From assembly GCA_022036555.1 (NCBI GenBank), contig CM039140.1:3251943-3315942 (forward strand): 64,000 nucleotides of DNA. The letters run 5' to 3'. Positions 1-9,987 of this stretch are shown in pieces. The first letter of the stretch is position 1. The number at the start of each line of letters is the position of its first letter. Position numbers and translations under genes: made by a program. The DNA is from Microstegium vimineum. Lineage: Eukaryota > Streptophyta > Magnoliopsida > Poales > Poaceae. The notes under the pieces are model-generated. The model ran no database searches, had not been told where the DNA came from, and worked only from the letters and a program-made list of their open reading frames with translations.

Positions 1-144
1 TACCTATTCCTATATCGACATTTTGGTACTTGCTTAAATTCTATAACTTGGACTGGAAGACATCAGAAAAGCTTCCAAGTTCCAAGTGTGAATGTGTAGC
101 TAGCTTTAGGGGCAATAGGTAAGTCGTATATAGGTTATAGGCTT

Positions 145-258
145 AAGAATTAGGACATCGCTTCTAAAAACCATGTTTTAAATGAATTTGTATATTACTT
201 CTAGATACCCTGTTTTTGAAGAATTAGGATGTTGTTTCTAAACACCCTGTTTTAAATA
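145..258. repeat. Two imperfect direct repeats in SDR intron
   Basis: Two related blocks, 145-182 and 222-258, both run from GAATTAGGA through TTCTAAA to TGTTTTAAAT, with a spacing of about 77 bp. This is a small degenerate tandem duplication inside the intron; no function is apparent. Confidence 0.5.
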
Positions 259-592
259 AAAAAAAACTTTGGATTTAACTGTTGTGAAATGCAGAACAAC
301 TAGTAGCATCGCATTTTCTTTAGTGTTTATGTCTTGATGCAATTGCTTTATCACCGGATTCACCGGTCTCAAGTATCACATCAGATAATTTGATCATGTG
401 GCAATATACTCAACAAGTCAACAACACATGCAACATATGTCAGATTCCAAATTTTGTTTTTTACTGCAACATGTCCTGTTCTTGTGCTGTTAAGTATTTT
501 CAATTTGTTACCTTAAGGTTTGTGGCTTCTTTTTTCTTATTTCTTTCTTCACATTTGCCATCCTCACTTGATACAAACTCACTTCACTGTAG

Positions 593-929
593 GGTTGAAC
601 TAAAAAGCTTCGGCATAAATGTCATGACTGTCGCCCCAGGAGGGACAAGGTCGAATCTTGGGAATTCCTCTGCAGCCAAGTACGATCAGATGCATGAGTG
701 GAAGTACTACAAGAAATACGATGAAGGGCTCCGAGCGAGGACTGACATTTCCCAGGGACGCGGGTCTACTCCAGCAGAAGAGCTTGCCAAGAAGGTGGTT
801 GCCTATGTTCTAAAGAAGAATCCTCCAGCTTGGTTCGCTTACGGCCAGTACTCTGCTATCCTGTCGACGTTGTATTATGCACCACTATGGTTTAGAGATT
901 ACTTCTATAAGCTTGTCATGAAATGTTAG
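593..929 (+). CDS. Short-chain dehydrogenase/reductase, last exon (partial)
   Basis: Final exon of a spliced gene whose start lies left of the window. The acceptor AG is at 591-592 and the exon's first base completes a codon split by the intron. The protein reads from VELKSFGINVMTVAPGGTRS and stops at 929. The GINVMTVAPGGTRSN stretch fits the region after the Rossmann fold in classical SDRs, where the chain leaves the NAD(P) site; the catalytic YxxxK would be in missing upstream exons. The downstream WFAYGQYS and the aromatic C-terminus resemble plant and yeast NADPH-dependent 1-acyldihydroxyacetone-phosphate reductase (AYR1-like) proteins, which act at ER or lipid droplets. The subfamily is an inference from memory; the SDR assignment is firmer. 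Bases 1-592 are intron. Confidence 0.75.
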
Positions 930-1283
930 TTAGTCCCTGGAAGAACAATGGTTGTTTGGACCTAAGAGAGAGCTGGTCAAGCCCAGTTCTGTTCATTGTA
1001 CTGGCAGCCTGTTACTACGTACTCATATATTGGTAACCACAAAAAATCATACACGTTATACGGATAGCTCTTTTTTTCAAGTGAAAAAGCTCTCATGTTG
1101 CTGTATAATGGTTGTGAATTGTGATAGTTGTGAACCAACGATACTGCATGTGCATAAACTAGGTGCTTTGTTGATATTATTATTGCCATAGAACTATGCT
1201 ATATACGAGCGAGAACGATACTGCATGTGCATAACGGAGAAGTGTTTGAGCGTCTCCTGCACTAATTAGCTTAAAAGTCCCTG
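930..1283 (+). other. 3' flank of the SDR gene
   Basis: AT-rich stretch directly after the SDR stop codon, most likely its 3' UTR and downstream flank. No other coding potential is credible; the short open frames on both strands have no recognisable composition or motif. The motif ATACTGCATGTGCATAA occurs twice (about 1140 and 1219), suggesting a small duplication. Confidence 0.4.
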
Positions 1284-1760
1284 TTTTTTTTCCCGAAAGA
1301 TCCGTTATCAGCTTCCATTGATAAGTATGGAGCTTATCTTGGCACAAGCTGTGCCAGCTCCCTTTTTGCTTGGTGTTCAGCTCCTTGAACCACCCCGAGA
1401 ATTACAAGTTCACTTTACATACTAGAAAAAAAACAACCACTGCCCTATCTACGGCCCCTTGGCCAACTCCAACATTAAGCACATCCCTCTGAAGAGGTTG
1501 TCTCGCTAGTAGCAGCTGTAGCCCCTTGTTTCCTGCTTAAGCCCATGTCTTTGCCTCATCTTGTATTCTGTAAACAGCTGCTGTACAGACCTACACACTT
1601 TTCTGAAGATCCTACCGTTTCTTTCTCGCCATATCTTCCGGCTGACAAACATGATTATTGATTTTATCCCTTCCTTGTTTGCCGCTGGCTGTCCTTTAGC
1701 CATGTGCAGGAACCAATCTTGCAGACTCTCTGATCTGATCCTAGTTGGCTTGTTAGGTTA
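1284..1760 (-). mobile_element. LINE (non-LTR retrotransposon) 3' fragment
   Basis: On the minus strand a reading frame gives DWFLHMAKGQPAANKEG followed by IWRERNGRIFRK and an LF-x-EY segment ending at 1506. This is the usual C-terminal tail of plant LINE ORF2 proteins (the zf-RVT region, with the recurrent IWxERNxRxF motif). A run of T on the plus strand at about 1284-1291 would be the LINE poly(A) tail, placing the 3' end there. The element is truncated at its 5' end and only the final residues of ORF2 survive. I could not identify a target-site duplication. Confidence 0.6.
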
Positions 1761-1957
1761 GTGCAGTGCTCTCTCTGGTTGGAATTATTCCTAGTGAGGT
1801 TTAGCTCTGGAGAAACCGAACGAGGCAAAATTAGAGAAGAGTTCCTGACAGAACAGTTCTCCAGGCCATCATTCCCCAGGAACAGGAACCGAACAGGCCC
1901 CGGCAATAAACTTTGGTGCCTGGATCCAGTTGGCCACCCTCCCCCAAATGCTTCTAA

Positions 1958-2589
1958 GGCCAGTATCAATGACAAGTTTTATCTCGCAGTTTTCAACACG
2001 TGAAACTTTGATATAAAACGAGACTCTCTCTTAATGTAAGTTTCATTGCACGGTTTCATATCTTATTTTAGCATTCACGGGTCACATATGTCCCAATCAT
2101 ATTTTGGTATTAGTTTATGATGAAACAAATTGAGTCATCAATGAAAGTTTCACATGATTACCAACGTCTTGGAAACAACGCTGATAAGTTTCATCCCCAT
2201 GAAACTTTCTCATTCTCTCTCCTCTTAGGCCAGTCTCAATGGAGAGTTTCGTGATATTGTTTCCAAGATTGTCATGTCATACAAAATGAAATAAAACTTG
2301 GATGAAACACGCACTCTCAGTGGAGAGTTTCATTATATAGTTTTATAGGCATTAAATTTCATAACTCATAGAGAGTTGGTATTCGTGTCAAGAGAGTGTC
2401 CTTCTCTCTCTTCTTAAATACACTAGTTATCAAAAGTGTATATGTGATAACATATTTAATGCGAATGAAACTCAAATGACACATTTGTTAAAACTGACCT
2501 TAGTTTCGTATAAAGATTATTTTTTCCTCTGATGTGGCATCATAATAAATTTACATAACACCTCTATAAAATCTCGATTGAAACTGACC
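1958..2589. mobile_element. Tourist-like MITE (outer), interrupted
   Basis: The left terminus GGCCAGTATCAATGACAAG pairs with the right terminus, which reads GGTCAGTTTCAATCGAGA on the minus strand. Both ends are flanked by TAA (1955-1957 and 2590-2592), the 3-bp target duplication typical of PIF/Harbinger-derived Tourist MITEs. A second MITE (2228-2499) splits it. Without that insertion and its duplicated TTA the element would be about 357 bp. Confidence 0.75.
2228..2499. mobile_element. Tourist-like MITE (inner, nested)
   Basis: 272-bp element with inverted termini GGCCAGTCTCAATGG and, on the minus strand, GGTCAGTTTTAAC. It is flanked by TTA on both sides (2225-2227 and 2500-2502). It belongs to the same family as the element it interrupts. 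Confidence 0.75.
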
Positions 2590-2692
2590 TAACCACGCAG
2601 CACTCTTGATCCGCACGAAGCCATGTCCGTCGAGAGACTCAAATGGGCTGCAGTCGGATAGAAGACTAGTATATGGGCCTGCAGCCCCAGGA

Positions 2693-2711
2693 ATATATAT
2701 ATATATATATA
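2693..2711. repeat. AT dinucleotide microsatellite
   Basis: Uninterrupted alternating A/T run of about 19 bp. No gene is adjacent. Confidence 0.85.
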
Positions 2712-3027
2712 CACGTTGATGTACTGTATGTCTGTAACTCTGTATACAATAAAATTTGTGTTTCTTAAAAAACGTTTATGTACATAAATATTCTGGGATC
2801 ATTTCATAGATTTCATAGCTATGTTCCAGTATATCATTCTAATTATTTAGGAATCACGTTCCTCTTTTGGAACCAATGATAGTCCATCAACATCAGTTCG
2901 TGTTATCAACTAGCGATGCTGATCGCATATTTTCATTGCAGAATTGCAACACGAACCGGCGGTGACCATATAAGTTGTAGCATAAAAACTAAAAGCTTCT
3001 TCAAATCAAGATGAACTTTATGTCATA

Positions 3028-3283
3028 CTCCCTCCGTCCATGAAAGAATCAATTCCTAAATTTCGCGTCTGTTAAACTTTTTTAACTTTAACTAACTTTA
3101 TAAAAAAATGTAACAACATCTATGATTTAAAATAAGTACCATGTAAAAATATGTTCTTAGATAAATCTAATGATAATAGTTTGATATCATAACTTTCAAT
3201 ACTTATTCTAGAAATTTGGTCAAAGTCCAAAAAGTTTAACTTAGGATAAACCCAGAAATCCATTCTTTCAGAGACGGAGGGAG
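3028..3283. mobile_element. Stowaway MITE
   Basis: 256-bp element starting CTCCCTCCGTCCATG and ending GACGGAGGGAG, an inverted terminal repeat of the Tc1/mariner-type Stowaway family, flanked by TA (3026-3027 and 3284-3285). The interior (TTTGGTCAAAGT, AACTTAGGA) closely matches the element at 10045-10299, so the two are family members. Confidence 0.9.
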
Positions 3284-3464
3284 TAACTTTTTCTATTTGA
3301 AGGCATTTACTGTCCTAAAATTATATTTGAAATTCTTCAAAGCTAAAACACGCAAGAGTACTTACAATTTTTCCGGCACACAACTTGGATTGTGGATCCA
3401 AAATCGCATTGTTAGTCCTGATTTTCGAGAGAAACAATTCTCTGGCTAGAAATATTTCTCATAT

Positions 3465-3653
3465 ACTCCTTCTCTACGACAAACTATATACATGCATTAA
3501 CTCCATATGGAGAGTGGATCAAAATAAACCATTTTTTTATTTTCAATCCCTAATTCATTTCAAAGAATCACTTTATACAATCAATATAAAATTAATCTGA
3601 ATAAAATTGTTAGTCATTCCTATATTTAACCTACCCTTAAAAGACACAGGGAG
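3465..3653. mobile_element. Degraded Stowaway-like MITE
   Basis: Starts CTCCTTCTCTACG and ends ACACAGGGAG with TA on both sides (3463-3464, 3654-3655). The termini match the Stowaway consensus only partly, so this is an old copy. Confidence 0.5.
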
Positions 3654-3951
3654 TACTCTGAACATGCGAGGTAGGGATGAAAATAAAACGGATATTTACC
3701 GATATTCATCCGTCTTGAACGGGTCAAAAATCTATATGAATAGTTTGTCTCTGATCTAAACATTTAATTTATGTACCATATTTGAATTTGAATACTCAAA
3801 ATTAGATTTCTAATAGGTATATGACATAGACATATCTGACATGATCCGCATCTATTTTTTAATCTGGGAAAAAAATATGAGAAAGAATACGAAATCACTG
3901 ATATTTGTCTATATTTGATCTAGTTTCATCATGGATGCGAGTGAGGGCCCG

Positions 3952-4146
3952 TTTGGTATGAATTATGTGCTAGCACATCAGAGAGAGTGTTGTAGCCGAA
4001 GCCTCTGAAGCCATAAAAACCAGCTCCACCATCTCTGTGAGAAAGGAGGGAAGAGAGAGGGAAACGGAATTATGTCTAAAACAGTGCTGCTACATTACTG
4101 TTGTTAGGTATAGCCGGAGCTACTAAATCTATACCAAAGAGAACCT
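3952..4146. mobile_element. Possible hAT-like MITE
   Basis: Left end GGGCCCGTTTGGTAT and right end ATACCAAAGAGAACC form a partial inverted repeat, typical of the many GGCCxGTTTGG-type grass MITEs. No target duplication could be fixed, so limits and superfamily are uncertain. Confidence 0.4.
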
Positions 4147-4247
4147 GAATATTATGCAAGTTGCATGTATAAAAAAAAGTTTGGTACGAAACGTCATCCT
4201 TTAATGAACAGCAGGAGTATATTTTATCACGAGCAAGATTATTTATA

Positions 4248-4496
4248 CTCCCTTCATACTTAAAAGTAAAGTCATCTTAGATAACGACACGATCTTCAAA
4301 GTATAATTTCAACTTCTTATTTTATAAAATATATATTTATCATAATGTGTTATATGTATATTTTTGTGAAAATAATTTTTCCATGGTAAATCTGTTCATA
4401 TGTTTTTTACATTTCCAAACTCTATCTTAAAAGTTATTCAATATTAGACCCTAACTTTGTCTAAACCTACTTTAATTTTTTAGTATAGATGGAGTG
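4248..4496. mobile_element. Stowaway-like MITE
   Basis: Starts CTCCCTTCATACTTAAAAG and ends with TATAGATGGAGTG, flanked by TA (4246-4247, 4497-4498). The terminal repeats are diverged but collinear with the Stowaway consensus. Confidence 0.6.
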
Positions 4497-4503
4497 TAAT
4501 ATA

Positions 4504-4737
4504 CTCTCTTTGTCCTAAAATATATGTCTTTCTCACTTCTCGAGAAAAAATTAGATTAATTTTATATAAAAAATTATTAATAGTTATGATACATGGTTGA
4601 TATCATTAGATTAGTCTTTTGATCTAGTTTTTTAATAAATTTATTTGGAGACATAAATGTTGCACGTATTTTATATAAATCTAGTTAAAATTGTGACACG
4701 AAAACCTAAAACACCAGTTAATTTGGAAGGGAAGGAG
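4504..4737. mobile_element. Degraded Stowaway-like MITE
   Basis: Starts CTCTCTTTGTCCTAAAAT just after the preceding MITE and ends GGAAGGGAAGGAG, flanked by TA. It is a diverged copy; two MITEs lie almost head to tail here. Confidence 0.5.
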
Positions 4738-5372
4738 TAGTTTATTTGATGACACTGAAGTCAAGAAAATGTGTGAGGGTGTACCGAACTGATGCTTCTT
4801 CTGGTACCTGACAAGATCTTATGTTTGTTTATCTGACACTTTGGAACAAGAAAACTTAAAAACTACTGTACTAGTATATGGGAGAATGTTTATCCTTTTG
4901 GACCGACTAAAGTTGATTATACATGCATGACAGCGTTACGCATGTTGCATGCGACGTCACTCACTTTCCCTTTGCCTTCACGCAACCAGTATGTAGTTAC
5001 TGGCCTCTGAACTTAATTCGCCATGGAGTGGATGTGTCCTGTTTGCTAGAGCTTCATTTTCCGATTTTTGAGTTTAACTTTTTTATTTTCTGCTAGAGTG
5101 ATTTTAGTCGATTCTTGTAAGAGCAGGATGATGAATACCTAATTATACGGTGACTATGGTAAGGGGATTTAAAAAGGAGCGTAAAAAAAAAGGAGAAGGT
5201 CTCTTTAGCTCTCGGTGTAACTAGAGGCGTGGTTTTTATCTATTCTCCACACCAGAGTATACGAAGAATGGACGAGTGATTCTCGGAATCTACCTCGAAT
5301 AACACTGCCAAACGATCCCTGCATATTCATACGCTTCAGATTAAAGTTCTTCTATAATTTTGAAAATAATTA
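4738..5372. other. Intergenic DNA without recognisable features
   Basis: AT-rich single-copy-looking sequence between MITEs. I see no coding frame, inverted repeat or regulatory motif worth calling here. Confidence 0.4.
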
Positions 5373-5526
5373 CTCCCTTCATTTCAAATTATAAAATCAT
5401 TTAGTTTATCTATTTTAATATATATCTAAACATATTATTATTATATCGAGATGTCATATCCAGATGTATAACAAAATAAATGTAAATAAAAAAGTTAAAG
5501 TAACTTATTATTTGAAATAAAGAGGG
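5373..5526. mobile_element. Stowaway-like MITE, short
   Basis: Starts CTCCCTTCATTTCAAATTAT and ends ATTTGAAATAAAGAGGG: outer and inner arms are complementary (ATTTCAAAT / ATTTGAAAT). TA lies on both sides (5371-5372, 5527-5528). It sits about 170 bp downstream of the stop codon of the EIN3-like gene. Confidence 0.65.
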
Positions 5527-5700
5527 TACAAACAAACTAGACTTTAGTAGCTTTGCTTATGGCTCACCAAACTCAAATTGAAGTTGAGGAAGTAATAATT
5601 AAACAGGCATAAGTAATCAACATAGCACTTCGCTTCTAGACTTGTACGATTCTAATAGCTGGAGTAGACGAGTAGAGTAGTTGCTAATCAACTCACCACT

Positions 5701-7152
5701 CTAATGAGTCGTAAACCCCCAGTGCCAAATCGGGCTGTCTGGGAAGTCACTCATGTCCACGACGTCAGCGATCCCCAGAAGACTGTGGAGCATGTCGTCG
5801 ACGTCGTCATGCACCGCCGCCGACTCGTCGGGCGCGGTCCCGCCGCGCAGTAAACCTCCTTGGATCAATGTCACCGCGCTCTTCGCCGCCTCGTGCTCGC
5901 CGTCGTAGTCGTCGTCGGTCCCCTGCAAGCAGCGGTAATAGAGCTTCATGAGCTCGTCGATCGAGCTGCGGTCAGCATCGGGCACGCAATCAATGTCTTG
6001 CAGCGCCAGCAACTCCTTGCCGAGGTCGACGCCGCCGACCTTGCGCTTGCGCTTGTCGACGTGCGCTGCCACCGCCGCCAGCGGAGAATCATCGCCACTA
6101 GCGTCGGGGCCACCGCCATCGTCGTCTTCCTCATCGAGCGGCGTGATCTGCAGCGCGCGCTGCACGTGACGATCCAGCGCCTCCTCGCGGGTGATGACCT
6201 TGGACCAAGTGTGTGCGTCCCTGGCGCTCATCTTGTGCTGCAGCCGCTTGGACTGCCACACGAGCTTGCGCATCTGGTCGAAGCGTGGGGCCAGGTGCTT
6301 GATCACCGCGCTGAGCAGCGAGATCTTCCAGGCCTTCTTCAGGTCGTGGGGCTTCCGGTACGGCGGCGGGCCCTGGTGCGCCTGCGCCGCGCCCTGCACG
6401 CCCCACCACGCCTCCCGCCCCGTCGGCCACCACGGCGGCGCCAGCCCGCGGTCCAGCGTGCTGTCCTGGATGTCGTGCAGGCCGAGCAGGAACGAGGAGG
6501 AGGACGTCATCGTCGGGCTCCCGGCGGAGACGGCGGCGGCCACGGACGACGACAGCGCCATCGGGCCCGCCCGGTCGAAGCCGACGTCGTCCTTCCACCA
6601 GCCGCGGAGGCTGTCGGAGGAGCCGGACACGGGCACGCCGGTCTCGTCCACGACACCGTACACGAACCCGCGCGCGTTGCACGCCTCCATCATCTTGAGC
6701 ATGTGGCGGATCACGCCGTCCTGCGCCCGGAGCATCGCCTTGCAGCGGTACCGGCTCTCGGGCGACTCTTCCTCCTTCACATGGACCAGGCCGGCGTCAT
6801 CGCCCCCGGGCTGGAGCTGGAGCTCGAGCTGGTCCTCGCCGTTATTATGGGGGCGGTCGTCGCGGCCCGAGCGGCCCTCGAGCTTCATGAGAAGCAGCTG
6901 GTCTTTCCACATGCGCTTCTTGAGGTCGGCGATCTCGATGGACTCGGAGCCTGACTCGGAGTCGCTGAAGAACAGCTCCTCCTGCTGGCTTTCCGGCTCC
7001 GCCTGGTCAGCGGCGCTGGCATGGTGGTCGGCAACGGCGGCCTTTCCCTTGCCCTTGCCGTCAACCTTGGGTTCGTCGTCCATGGTCGTTAGCTTGTTGG
7101 GAGCATGACAAGGCTTCTGATAGTAGTCGATGCTTTCGCAGTAGTTCTCCAT
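5701..7152 (-). CDS. EIN3-like (EIL) transcription factor, intronless
   Basis: Nuclear DNA-binding protein of the EIN3/EIL family, which activates ethylene- or sulfur-response genes. 483 residues from the ATG at 7150-7152; the open frame extends 40 codons further upstream, but that leader is unlike an EIL N-terminus. An acidic patch (about 58-75) precedes DLKKRMWKDQLLLMKL (76-91), the first basic/helical element. RAQDGVIRHMLKMMEACNARGFVYG (142-166) and SDSLRGWWKDDVGFDRAGP (179-197) match the DNA-binding core, as do APPWWPTG (238-245) and GPPPYRKPHDLKKAWKIS (261-278). Compared with typical EIN3, about 20 residues between the LHDIQDSTL and APPWWPTG blocks are missing. Intronless coding is normal for the family. 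At 483 residues it is shorter than EIN3 itself (over 600). The surviving core suggests a working but divergent paralogue; ethylene versus sulfur role cannot be told from sequence. Confidence 0.9.
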   Translation of the reverse strand: MENYCESIDYYQKPCHAPNKLTTMDDEPKVDGKGKGKAAVADHHASAADQAEPESQQEELFFSDSESGSESIEIADLKKRMWKDQLLLMKLEGRSGRDDRPHNNGEDQLELQLQPGGDDAGLVHVKEEESPESRYRCKAMLRAQDGVIRHMLKMMEACNARGFVYGVVDETGVPVSGSSDSLRGWWKDDVGFDRAGPMALSSSVAAAVSAGSPTMTSSSSFLLGLHDIQDSTLDRGLAPPWWPTGREAWWGVQGAAQAHQGPPPYRKPHDLKKAWKISLLSAVIKHLAPRFDQMRKLVWQSKRLQHKMSARDAHTWSKVITREEALDRHVQRALQITPLDEEDDDGGGPDASGDDSPLAAVAAHVDKRKRKVGGVDLGKELLALQDIDCVPDADRSSIDELMKLYYRCLQGTDDDYDGEHEAAKSAVTLIQGGLLRGGTAPDESAAVHDDVDDMLHSLLGIADVVDMSDFPDSPIWHWGFTTH

Positions 7153-7440
7153 GATAATGTAGCTACCGTGCAGTACAGTACGTGTAGTGATGCTACGGGG
7201 TCGGATCGGAGTACGCGATCGAGTGGTGATGATATGACGGAGAAAGAAAGGTGGTGGGGGCACCGGCAACACTCGAGCTAGGCAGCTAGCTCGCCTTAAA
7301 AAGGTGAAGGTCCCGCGGAATCTCTCCGTGGCGCGCAGAAGGTTGTAGAAGAAAGCTCGCCGTGGCAGCGCCTAGCAGCCGGAACGACTGCCGTGCGTCG
7401 CCTTGTTTGGTATACGTACGCACTGCAAATTACAAGCGTG

Positions 7441-7446
7441 CACGTG
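7441..7446. promoter_or_regulatory. G-box (CACGTG) upstream of EIL gene
   Basis: Palindromic CACGTG about 290 bp upstream of the EIN3-like start codon, in a position where bZIP/bHLH factors could act. One hexamer alone is weak evidence. Confidence 0.3.
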
Positions 7447-7619
7447 CAAGGCTAGTGGCTCTCACTCGCATTACTTTACCCTTGCTGCAAATCACTTTTA
7501 ACTGATGCTGGCAGCATGGCACCGAGATGGACTTTGCTAACAGATCGACAGGTCTTATCTGTGGACGTACAACGTTGATCCTGGCCATAAACCTGACGAA
7601 AGAAACGACCCATAGAAGG

Positions 7620-8110
7620 CGTTTGGTTAGGTGCTGTTATCCAGCTCATCCAGTTTTTCAGGAAGCCTTTCCTATGTCTTGCTAATCTTTAATTTTTAGA
7701 TAGATGATTAAAAATCCTTCTCCAACAAATTCTATTACATTCATCTAATCTTTTAGAATTTAGAAGAAGTCACCATATTTCACGTAAATTTACGTGCTTT
7801 AAAGTCATGCTTATCTTCTCTCTCCCTTAGTGTTTTTATCCGACAATCTAAAAGTAAAATAGCGTAGAAAGAATAAAGAGTAAAAATAGTTTGACATGTA
7901 AATGTACGAGAGAGAAATAATATATAAAAGTTGTTAAGATAATTTAGAAATAGTATTTAATTTTTTATGTAAAATTGTCTACTATATTTTAGGAGTAAAT
8001 TATTAGAAACTTTTAGAGGTAGCTTTTTTTATTCATTCCAATATATTTTTAGAGTTATAAAACTCTATGTTTTAGGAAGAAAATATTAGGTACTCTTGGA
8101 TATGCTCTTT
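7620..8110. mobile_element. MITE-like AT-rich repeat(s)
   Basis: The left part begins AAGGCGTTTGGTTAGG. The right end reads on the minus strand GAGCATATCCAAGAGTACC, like the GAGCATCTCCAAxAG termini common in grass MITEs. The interior is AT-rich with several self-similar TTTAG blocks. I could not pair the two ends convincingly, so it may be fragments of two elements. Confidence 0.35.
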
Positions 8111-8166
8111 GTTCTATGTGTAAATAGTTTTAGCCTGATTATTACAAGTTTCAACTAGGCAAGCCT

Positions 8167-9388
8167 ATGGTCGCCAGCGAAGAAGAGTATAAAAGTTTGC
8201 CAACAAACATGCGACAGTTGTATGATTATTACATCATAGATAGTAACAGCAGCAAAGACAAGATTGCAACCTTTAAAGTATGCATCCTTTCCTGTTTGTT
8301 TTTTAATCATCCTGAAGAAGTTGTGCATACTATTTATTATGAAGACCTCTTTCAACTCTTTCAACGGCGCTCGCTAGATGCGCAGGTTATGATGTTATGG
8401 ACTCTGTAAGTACCATACCCTAACAACGTTATAATAAACTATGTGATCTGCATTTGAATATATCCATGTTTATTTTGCAGGTCTGTAGCAAAATTTTGCA
8501 TTAAAGAGCGAAAGAGCAATTTTGACTTCTTGGACCCCATCTAGGTAAATGAGACAATATGCAAAGCCGGTCTCACAGATCCCTATGTATCAAAAAGTTT
8601 GAAGATTGAATTTGAAAGAATGTTCTCAGTCCAGAAAACAAACGCATTGCTAACCTACAACTGCGAGTATTTGTTCTCGACCCTTACTTAAGTGTTTTCT
8701 TGATATGTCATTCAATAACATGGACTTTGTGATTGCAGCAACTATTACGTCCTCGTAGATATCAGTCTTAAAGATTCAACTATCGAGGTGTAGGACTCAA
8801 GGAAGAAACCACTTAAGCTTATCGACCCCCTAGTCACAGTGCTAAATAAGTAAGTGAACCCAATATCACAACACTTTTCAATCACATATGATATTGTAAT
8901 TAATGTCATCAGCCTTCACACTTCATTTACATTGTCACATAGAATGAAGGCGTTACCTGATTGGAAAAATGTGAAGCCTAAGATGCAAAAGAAATGGAGA
9001 GACCTATTCAAAGTGCAGTACATGGAGGGGGTCAAGACCCTAGATCAACCAATGGGGAGCAACGAATGCGGGTTCTATGTGATGTGGGCAATGCTTGCCT
9101 ACTTTGACGCAAAACTAGGAATAGGAAATGGCATGGTACGTAGGCGTCTCATTTTAATTATGTTGTTTTGTCTTACGTATGTGCATCTCAATATCATCTT
9201 GTATTAATTTACAACGCAAAGATCAGAACCACAATAGGTTGCTAGATTTTGAGATAAAAGGATTTCAAGAGGAGATAGCGGCTCTTATTCTGGACGAGAT
9301 AGTGTATAGAAAAGGATCTCTAGCCATTGTGAAGAGTGAGAACTTCAAGAAGAACTACGGAAAAGACCGCCTCGAAAGACTACTGTAA
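8167..9388 (+). pseudogene. Ulp1-like (C48) protease pseudogene of CACTA element
   Basis: Exon-like pieces are separated by GT-AG introns: 8167-8278 (ends ATFK then GTATGC), about 8330-8407, 8481-8660, 8739-8850, 8943-9136 and 9221-9388. Key signature: QPMGSNECGFYVMWAMLAYF at about 9046-9105, the Q-x-G-x-x-x-CG block holding the catalytic Cys of Ulp1/SENP cysteine proteases. The block that should carry the catalytic His (HYYVLV in relatives) reads NYYVLVDISLKDSTIEV at about 8740, so the His appears to be replaced by Asn. In-frame stops follow FDFLDPI (about 8542) and STIEV (about 8792). The C-terminal exon is intact to ERLL-stop. Such domains are captured passengers of CACTA and Mutator elements. 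It cannot make a working protease as it stands. Confidence 0.7.
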
Positions 9389-9604
9389 TGCGATATTTAA
9401 TTTGATACTTTTAAGTTTTGTTTGGATGTTTTGTAATAATTATTATAAATGTGTGATGGGTTTGTATTGCCGCTGGTCCACAACCACCTTCAATTCACAT
9501 CGATATCAAATGGTTCGATAGCAAACACCTCCACGACCTCCCACCCCACCACCCCTAAACCCCAAATGGAAATAAAACAATTAATAAAATACAATTTAAA
9601 AAAT

Positions 9605-9850
9605 AATATCACTGTCGGTTCAATTAAAACCGACAGTGATATGCATACCTTCACTGTCGGTTGGTGAAACAAACCGGCAGTGATGGCGCAAGCATCACTG
9701 TCGGTTTATAACACGAACCGGCAGTGATGCTTGAGCCATCACTGCCGGTTTGGCATAACCGGCAGTGATGACATGACCTCATCACTGCCGAAGTGATTGT
9801 GCCGGTTCAAAAACCACCACTGAAGGGGGGTTTGAACCGGCACTGATTTG
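9605..9850. repeat. CACTA subterminal repeat cluster (TCACTGYCGGTT)
   Basis: About ten copies of TCACTGYCGGTT, alternating between the two strands (for example forward at 9609, 9650, 9691 and 9740; reverse at 9627, 9672, 9715 and 9758). Such clusters are the transposase-binding region next to CACTA ends. The alternating orientation would let neighbouring copies pair as hairpins. Confidence 0.8.
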
Positions 9851-9987
9851 GGTTTCTGCAGAGTAGCAGCATATCCATAGAGCACCACCTCGCCTCTGCC
9901 CGTGGCCACCGTCGTGCCGTATTCGATTTGCCTAAGCTACCGAAGGCAACATACCACACATATTTTTTATGGAATGTTTCAAATAGG

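Larger units (their letters stand above)
8158..9866 (+). mobile_element. CACTA (En/Spm) transposon, 3' remnant
   Basis: Contains a decayed Ulp1-like protease gene (8167-9388) followed by a cluster of short inverted subterminal repeats (9605-9850) and a terminus TTTCTGCAGAGTA at about 9866, which looks like a mutated form of the canonical CACTA end. This order (protease gene, subterminal repeat block, terminus) is that of the 3' half of plant CACTA elements that carry a C48 peptidase domain. The transposase-bearing 5' half is missing or unrecognisable, so the element cannot be autonomous. Confidence 0.7.

Noticed and set aside
5860..6954. Long plus-strand open frame (364 codons) over the EIN3-like gene
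   Set aside because: Antisense shadow of a GC-rich coding exon; its translation is Arg/Ala/His/Val-rich with no domain, while the minus strand shows clear EIL motifs.
9605..9850. Regularly spaced short repeats resembling a CRISPR array
   Set aside because: Repeats alternate in strand and spacing, and sit at the end of a CACTA element in plant DNA.
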